Shown: positions 57,119-64,000 of the stretch, piece after piece
Layout: every line of letters starts with the position of its first letter
How positions within the stretch are numbered: the stretch's first letter is position 1
Source: Mycocentrospora acerina
Lineage: Eukaryota; Ascomycota; Dothideomycetes; Pleosporales
DNA length: 64,000 nucleotides
NCBI GenBank assembly: GCA_022701365.1
Contig: JAKUHH010000201.1
Span: 186,001-250,000 of the forward strand
Direction of reading: 5' to 3'
The notes under the pieces: model-generated
Seen by the model: the letters and a program-made list of their open reading frames with translations, nothing else
The model's database searches: none
Told to the model about the DNA's origin: nothing
Translations under genes and position numbers: made by a program

Positions 57119-60100
57119 ACTTAGGATTCCACCGCCCTTTCCTCCAACTTCGACATATCGAGACGGGTACCGAACTAATTTTCGAATCTTGGTTACAACT
57201 ACAACCTGGTTCGATTCCAACTAAATACGCCGGTGTTGGGCGATGATACGATCCAAGAGCATACAGTCCAAATCACTCATAGGGCACACGTTTTGCCAAA
57301 TCTTGACACAAGGGCTTCTCTATAGTGAATAACGTTGTAGCAAGCCATACGCAGTCACCACACCCATGTTAACGTCAAATCGTTCATGATAGGCGATGAG
57401 CGATCTGTCATGCACTCGCGGTTATCTATAAAACAAACGGGCCATTTATAGATGAAGCCTATTACGGGCACAGAGACATCATCTGTGTCACACGTCTTGG
57501 TTTATGCAAGATTCGTCAATCACAAGATTTTCATACCAACGATTTCAAGGGGGAGGCTTTGGATTCAGCACACGAGCCATCAAAATACCTTTGCAAACGT
57601 TTTCTAGCCCTCACTGGGAGACGAAAACTTGCCTTTTTGGCACAGAATGATTATGATCTCTACTTGTTGGGTGTTTTGAGAACAGCAAACCAGGTGTTGC
57701 AGTTTGTAAAGAAGTGAACATGCCATTTCAATGTAGCATCTGGCTCAGGATGAGATTTGTCAAAGAGACATGTACCGATGTAGAGCGCTACGTGTGTCGT
57801 AGTTTATCAGTCTTTACGACTTGCAAATATGTTTCGGATTCACAAAGCCATGTAACTAGACTATACGCATCATGCTCCCATTTGCAGGTTATGTCCTAGA
57901 GCATTGCGACACTACCAGCACACATTTGGATTGTCTGGTCTTACTGGTTTTTATCGGACCGGTCAAAATCATCAATTTCACAAATTTGGCTCCGCCCCTA
58001 TGAACAATAAAATCGCCAGTGCAGATATGACTGTTTTAGTCAAACTTCGTTGACCGGTCAGCCTCACCAATCTTAACGGAGTAATCTCCGCAAGATCGAC
58101 ACTTTTAGCATTGAAAACAGCCATGCACGTTTTAATCATCAGCGACGACGAAAACAGCGATCGCGTCACATGTCGCTAATAGCGGAACGCGGTGATTATT
58201 ACCGCAACGGCACGATGTGAAGGTTTAGGGACCTGCACTACACAAAAGTGTACCGCCGGACTAGTTGGTTGTTAAACTTCTCGCCACTATCGACCGATAC
58301 TTTCGCTTTGTCCGAACTGCGATCTGCATGGTGCATGCGCTTATTGCGCCTGCTTACCGAGTTCCGCATTGGCGGAACTGACGTCTTGGGATTTGGTGTT
58401 ACATCTGTTGATACTGACTGAGTGCATGCACGAGATCAACTCGTGATGTTACCTAGGGATTTGAAAACGGAATCTGTTGCGCCGAAATTGGTTACAAATC
58501 AACACATACGAAGAGAGTTCATGGTGACGAGTTTAGGCAGACTTAGCCTACTCTAGTGTGGTAGGTTGCCCAAGCTGGAAATCGTCACAGCAGAAACCAT
58601 CTTCTGGTCCTTATTTTTGTCACATTACACGTCCAATTATCTTTTTACAGAGTTATCATAGGAAGACTATTGTCTCTCACGGGCATTGTTGGACAAGGCT
58701 GATCTGTATTACCATCCAAGCAGTAAACTATACCATCGAATTTGGTGGATGGAGATTATTCAGATGCCAATTCTGTATTCAAAGCAACTATGGACCGCTA
58801 TGATGCATTCACGAAACGTCAAAGTATTAACCTTCATTATTGTTGGTATCCATGAATGCAGTAGCTTCAAGATTTAACTGCAAAAGACCTGCTCATACGC
58901 TCTTGCTGTAGGATCAATGAGTCTACAGATCTGTTATGAGAAGCTTCACGATTGCACGACTAGTTAAAGCGCCTACCAAAACGCAGTAAGTTAGCAAAGC
59001 TGCTCATTATCCTGATTATTATAATTCATTCTACCATGATTATAGACACGTGTATGACTTATGTAGTCAATCAGAGGGCAAGATGGAGGCTGTGCGTGCA
59101 TGCACGCACGCATAGAATTATGGGGGCATCGGAATTCCACAAAATGCCAACTTCTCTCTGCATTGTCAGTGCCGGAAGTATTCACAATATCAGGGCATTC
59201 GATTTGATCAATCCACTTCTCCATTAATAGGTCAAAGGAGCCTATTGTGAAAACAAAACGACAATACTGAATTAGCTCACCGGTCGTAAGACTATTAAGG
59301 GCGAGGCTGAGCATCTACATCCACAGGCTCTTCAAATGGGGCTGTGTATCTTCTCAAACTTTTGACAGGTCTTTCGCGATCTCGCAAGTTGGTGTGCTTT
59401 AGCATGAAGTGTTAGCCAGTCATATTTACCAACAGTGCCGTCCAGAAACTGCACTATAACGCCAATCTCTCTCTAGTATAGACTTAGTATGAACTGGCAT
59501 CCCAGGTCAACTGATGTAGTGTGATTCGTTGCAGTTTGAAGTGCACTGCCTTACCTTGTAGCGAATGCGAATGTGCTCGCCTCGCAGTCTTACTGCCCAA
59601 ATCACCATGTGACTGAATGAAATGCAGCTAGCAAATAGCAGGGGAACGGTTATATTGCCTTTACCGCTGACACTGATGCGGGGCGTAAAGCCTCCCCTCC
59701 CTCCCGCATATTCACACCTGCATCTCGAGCGTTGGGTTCTAATAGCCTTTGCCCTGAATGAGCGACGTATGCACGTTCCTGAGCAAAGGTTCTTGAACAC
59801 GAAGTCTAAGGTTGAAATATATTCACGTCATATATAGCTCACCCGAGTGGAGTTGGTAGCGATCATTCTAGATATTGGAGCTTGTTTTCGCGGCATTACA
59901 AGCTCACTGCTGCGTTTTTGGGTTGCTATGCATTGGTGGCGGCGGCTTTTCTACTCATGCTCTGTATGCTCTCGTCTGGATGTCACGTTGAGGGGAAATA
60001 TGCTTGCATTACATAGGGCATTTATTGTTCCTCCGATTACGCCACTGAGTACGCGTCCAGTAATTGTGTGGGCTGTCAAGATTTTCTGCTGTCGTATTGT

Positions 60101-62242
60101 CTACTTGGCGCTGTCTTCGCCAACCCTGGTATATTAATATCAAACCATGAGAGCAAGATGTGTACAAACTCCATCGCCATGCCTGATGACAGATTGGATG
60201 TTTGATTCTGAAGACAGAATATGCGTGGCGGGAACCAAAATTTCTTAGCACAGCTTAGCAAGGCCCACCCTCGAAAATCATCTAGTCTAGCAGGCAAGTT
60301 GCTTGCAGCAGACGTCTCCAACCGACAGTGACATCCTGTTGCTCGGCTTACGTCTCTTTATTTGAACATTCGCTTTTCTACTTGGTACTGTTTTTCTTGG
60401 TGCAAGTCGGAGGTGCTATTCCAAAACAGCAACTGTAACAACTCTCTGGGGTGCATCCCAGTGGTATGATCCTGCGCTCATTTATCTCAATGACACATGT
60501 CGTGAACAAAATTTGGTTCGCTTGAATCTGCCTCGAGAAGACGGGCAGCGGCATTTGTAGCATGAATCCACAATTTCTCCGATAAAACGTGAGATAGGAT
60601 CGCTACCCTGAGTCTCGATCAGCCAAGTTATCAGAACTCCAGGTTGCAATCCTCTTCTGCCTGGCTCAATTAACCGCCGGGTCCGGCATCCTTGCAATCT
60701 TCAACACACAGAACTTACCGACTTCCTCAATCTGGTTGGTTGGAATCTTTGGTTCGCTGTCCGCTTTGGTCCAATGTTGACGGTAGCGGTCGCTCCGATA
60801 TGGACTACATGGTCTTCAAGCACATGCACGATCCGCAAGCGCGCTCCCAAGTCGATCCTACAACACGACCTCAAAAGGTAGGTGAAGCACCAGACCGTGA
60901 GACTGTGCGTGGTAAATAATTATTTGGCGGCCACACACAAAATAAGAGAAGGTGGCGGGACGGACGATCCTTCTCGACAGAGTCAACAGCTTTCAAATGT
61001 TTCTGACTCCCGCCCAACCGTTGTCCAAACCCCACAACACTAATTATATCCGTGCACGGTTCGTTTACGCCCGGCGCTCCACCTTCTCATCTCCACCCAC
61101 TCATCTCCACGAACAACAGCGTGTGCCGGTTACACAGTGCCGTCGCCTCTAGCGCAGCATGCGACAGAATGTGACTACATGCCGCCCATGACATGCCGCG
61201 ATCGACTGTCCATCACCCCCATGGCCATGGATGGCTCACGTTTGCCCCTCATGCGCTGCCGCCTTTAAAGTCGTCTCACAGCAGGCAGAGCTAGTGTTGA
61301 CTGTGGCTTCCAAATCCGTCCGGTAGTGGGATTGCGGTCTTCGGAGACTTGTAGTTGCGGCTTTGAGTAATTTCAGCGAATGAGGATTTTGTGACAGACT
61401 GAGCTGCTGATACCGTCCGGCACACGGCATGTGTGCCGTTGGCACAAGGGTTACAACACAAAGCGAATTACTGTTACTGACTGAAGCCTTCTTTCTAGAA
61501 GACCACCTTCCCCTGTCTGGCTGCATGAGAGGTCAGAGCTAGAGGCAGGGGGTTTGGTACCACCACCGCTGCGGTTCCTACACCACCGTGCAGGGTTCTT
61601 GCTAGCCTGGCGAGGCTCACTTGAGCGCCCACCGCACTTGTGAACGGGTTATGCACCTTTGCTCAACTCGGAGGCAGTAGTTGTGGAGCGGCAACGAATT
61701 GGGGGGCCAGCGCAACAAGCGCTATTCCACTCACCCACTTCCGCCGTGCTTACGTTCGCCGTCAGAGCATATTGGGGGACATGCTACCGTCTGATTACAC
61801 ATAAGCTTGTCTCCTGCTCTGCGCCCCAGATCTACAAAGAGCAATCCTCTGTTAAACTGCGCATTTCTTCAAATCCCAACTTGACCGGAATAAGGCCCTC
61901 TGTTGCGCGGTCCAATCTCGTCTTAGCGACTGCGATATATCGGGACACCGCCACTACCCGCCACGCCTGCACCCAGCGATCTCACAGCATCAGCCTTACT
62001 GAGTGGAGAAGTTTCTCGGCCCTCTCAGACTAAAGTTGTGCACCCTGGCTAGTCTACGGGAAGCCCTGTTATCACCTGGGCCCGTACCTTAAACTCGACT
62101 GTTCTTGCCTTGATTTTTCCGCTTTGAGTACACTCAGTACACAACCCTCATATACTTCAGTTGCTGGACCGCGGTACAAAACTCACCCACTGCACCTCGT
62201 TCAACCCACCACGATCCTCAGATTTTCATCGTTATTGCACCT
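57119..62242. other. Long gene-poor interval upstream of C2H2 regulator
   Basis: About 5.1 kb without a gene I can support. Many short frames exist but none shows a domain, signal peptide plus cysteine pattern, or spliceable continuation. The last ~200 bp are C/T-rich and probably form the leader of the next gene. A B-box-like GGTTCGATTCC at 57208 has no tRNA cloverleaf around it. Confidence 0.45.
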
Positions 62243-63126
62243 ATGAGGATGTCCTACTACTCTCCTGAGGCAGACTTGGTCCTCCTGGCACCAGACGAAA
62301 GCTTGGGTCACCTGTACCCCTCCAGCACATGTCAGTCGCCGCCGAGCATCATGTATTCACCACCATTGCACCATCTAGCGCACCGTATGCCGACAGCAAT
62401 CTCACGGACGGAATCAATCTACTCGCAACACCACAACTACAACGCAATCATGGATTCTCCTTACCCTCCCCCACATACACTCTGGTCGTCACAGCCATCG
62501 CCAATTCTACAACCGCGACCACAACCTTCGTACTCTTACCCTCCTTTTTCGGGGATGATGTCTCCATCGATCATGGCCCACGATTCTACTCTACTTCCTC
62601 AACCCTACGGCGAGTCGCGAACATCGCGATCGCATTCGGCATCCTCGTCCGCAGGTTTGGGTATTCCTTTGTTCGCTACCTCTGAAACATCTCCACCTCC
62701 ACTTTCGCGATCCCTGTCACCAACTTCCCCAGATCTACGAGCGTATGGATTTCCCAACCAGAATGGAACGTGGAGCTGTGCTTATCCAGGTTGCACATCA
62801 AGAGCGGTCTTCACTCGAGGATGTGATCTCAGGAAGCATCACAAAAGACACACAAAATCCTTCTTTTGCCGTCACGCCGAGTGCCCACAATCTTCAGGAG
62901 GCGGCTTCTCGAGCAAAAAGGACCTTGCAAGACATGAGGCCAAACACAACCCAGGGGTTTTGTGTGAATGGGACGGTTGTGACCGAGTATTCTCTCGTGT
63001 AGACAACATGGTACGACTCACGCAACTTCTATTCCTAAGATCCAGGCTAATGTTGTATCGTAGAGAGACCACGTCAAGAGAATTCACCTCAAAGCTTCTC
63101 GAAAGTCGTCGGTGGCTTCGTCGTAG
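62243..63126 (+). CDS. Three-finger C2H2 transcription factor
   Basis: Probable nuclear DNA-binding protein. Exons 62243-63010 and 63064-63126 encode 276 aa. The N-terminal ~170 residues are low-complexity, rich in Ser, Pro, His and Tyr (SYYSPEADL, SSQPSPILQPRPQPSY). Three fingers follow: CAYPGCTSRAVF...HHKRH, CRHAECPQSSGGGFSSKKDLARHEAKH and CEWDGCDRVFSRVDNMRDHVKRIH; the last is completed only by splicing at the ATG|GTACGA donor. Fingers of the C-x4-C type with a loose spacing are frequent in Pezizomycotina regulators with few characterised members. A second Met six bases in is an equally good start. The unusually long upstream region (5 kb without a gene) is typical of regulators with complex promoters. 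Confidence 0.85.
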
Positions 63127-64000
63127 AGAATGACCTTCAGCTCTTCATACACCCTTTTTCGACTACTGTATCCATCTCTTTGGACATGACACCATCATAC
63201 TTGCATAAGGTGCTCTGGCCGTACTCATGTGTACCTCCATCACGCTTGGACAGACGGCATCGATGTATCACCACATCAAGGTAGCTGGTCTACGAATCTT
63301 TCACTTTCGTTTACGATACCCTTGTCTTGCATTTTCCATCATTCGCGAAAGCGCAAATCTGGAACAGCAGACGCTGAGATTGAGCAACTTTGCTCGGCAT
63401 TGCATTTTCACGGCGTTCAAACAACATATCATGTGGGGACGACATACATTTCACGGGGTCGAATCATGATTACATCCCTGTTGGGACATGTATTGCGGAC
63501 AGACATATCGCTGCCTAGACTAGCACAAATAAAAATGTTCAACATGCATGCGCAACACAGGTCTTAATCAAAATACGTCGGTGTCTGACTCGCCTCTCTT
63601 TTCTTTTCCCATCGGATAAACACACCACTCCACACTTTGCGTCATTTGGCCATTTGCCCTCCGTGATCCGATGTCAGCTTTCAGAGGCATTGAGTTTGTT
63701 CCACTCCTGTAAAACGTCATGGCGTAGCGCTTAGTGCACGCTGCTCGGAACGCTGGCCGCCCGCGCGAAGCTCGAGGTGTGTAGTTGGGCGCCTAACTCG
63801 CTTGACGAGGCTGACCTAAGATTTACAGGGCCCCCTAACCCAAGCCCACAAGATCTTTTCCTAGCTTCATGTACAGGGGCCCCTGCGCGTTAGGTTCGAA
63901 TGGGAACTAGTTTTTGGCTATCATCCTCGACTTGTCACCTGGCAAACAGTCGGAAAAGAATGTTTTGCGAACAGGGGCCCGTCGTTCCGCTAGCTATCAT
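63127..64000. other. Right-edge region, no gene recognised
   Basis: 3' flank of the C2H2 gene. Several GGGCCC-like words occur near 63829, 63878 and 63975. No gene is supported up to the window end. Confidence 0.4.

Noticed and set aside
57205..57222. GGTTCGATTCC resembling a tRNA B box
   Set aside because: No matching A box, acceptor stem or anticodon arm could be folded from the flanking 80 bases.
57119..62242. Search for small secreted effector-like genes in the gene-poor interval
   Set aside because: No frame combines a signal peptide with a cysteine-rich mature region or a plausible splice model.
63890..63905. GGTTCGAATGG resembling a tRNA T-arm
   Set aside because: The final CC of the B box is missing and no cloverleaf forms.

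Overview
This is a gene-dense filamentous-fungal chromosome segment interrupted by two AT-rich, repeat-eroded blocks. The genes have short 45-75 bp spliceosomal introns. The repeats carry dense C-to-T / G-to-A decay of the kind left by repeat-induced point mutation (RIP). Conserved genes include fungal Dop1, Cue3, Tan1, an Mtf1-type factor, uS10 and GH131. Together these suggest a Dothideomycete, most likely Pleosporales; that assignment is inference, since no marker was compared against a database.

Left arm (1-9 kb): a two-finger C2H2 / fungal_trans regulator, a microsomal P450 and a cytochrome b5-acyl-CoA dehydrogenase fusion sit side by side and could be a small catabolic or secondary-metabolic group without a backbone synthase. 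A decayed gene follows (10.4-11.3 kb).

AT-rich blocks (11.3-12.6 kb and 17.5-25.7 kb) flank a complete NLR-type immune-receptor-like gene (PNP_UDP, NB-ARC, eight 126-bp TPR repeats; 13.9-17.5 kb). The first block is followed by a mutated 5S rRNA-like copy and, next to the NLR promoter, a roughly 120-bp direct duplication. The second block holds the 3' end of a RIP-degraded Ty3/gypsy chromovirus, a 195-bp solo LTR with target-site duplication TTAAG, a G-rich microsatellite, four copies of a ~288-bp LTR (one with target-site duplication CTAAG), and a satellite of about 14 units with a ~166-bp period and a conserved hairpin-like core.

Middle (26-39 kb): three kinase-fold genes (mitochondrial AIM9-like, a divergent protein kinase, an APH-like protein) and a secreted GH131 beta-glucanase, separated by long stretches in which I see no gene.

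Right arm (40-57 kb) is conserved housekeeping: Tan1 (tRNA ac4C), an Mtf1-type mitochondrial transcription factor, a disordered basic protein, uS10 (S20) divergent from Cue3 (both ribosome-linked), the 1862-residue Dop1 trafficking protein, and a small single-pass membrane protein with a PPxY motif. After a 5-kb gene-poor interval, a three-finger C2H2 regulator closes the window. Exon boundaries were derived by hand from reading frame, GT/AG sites and family conservation.
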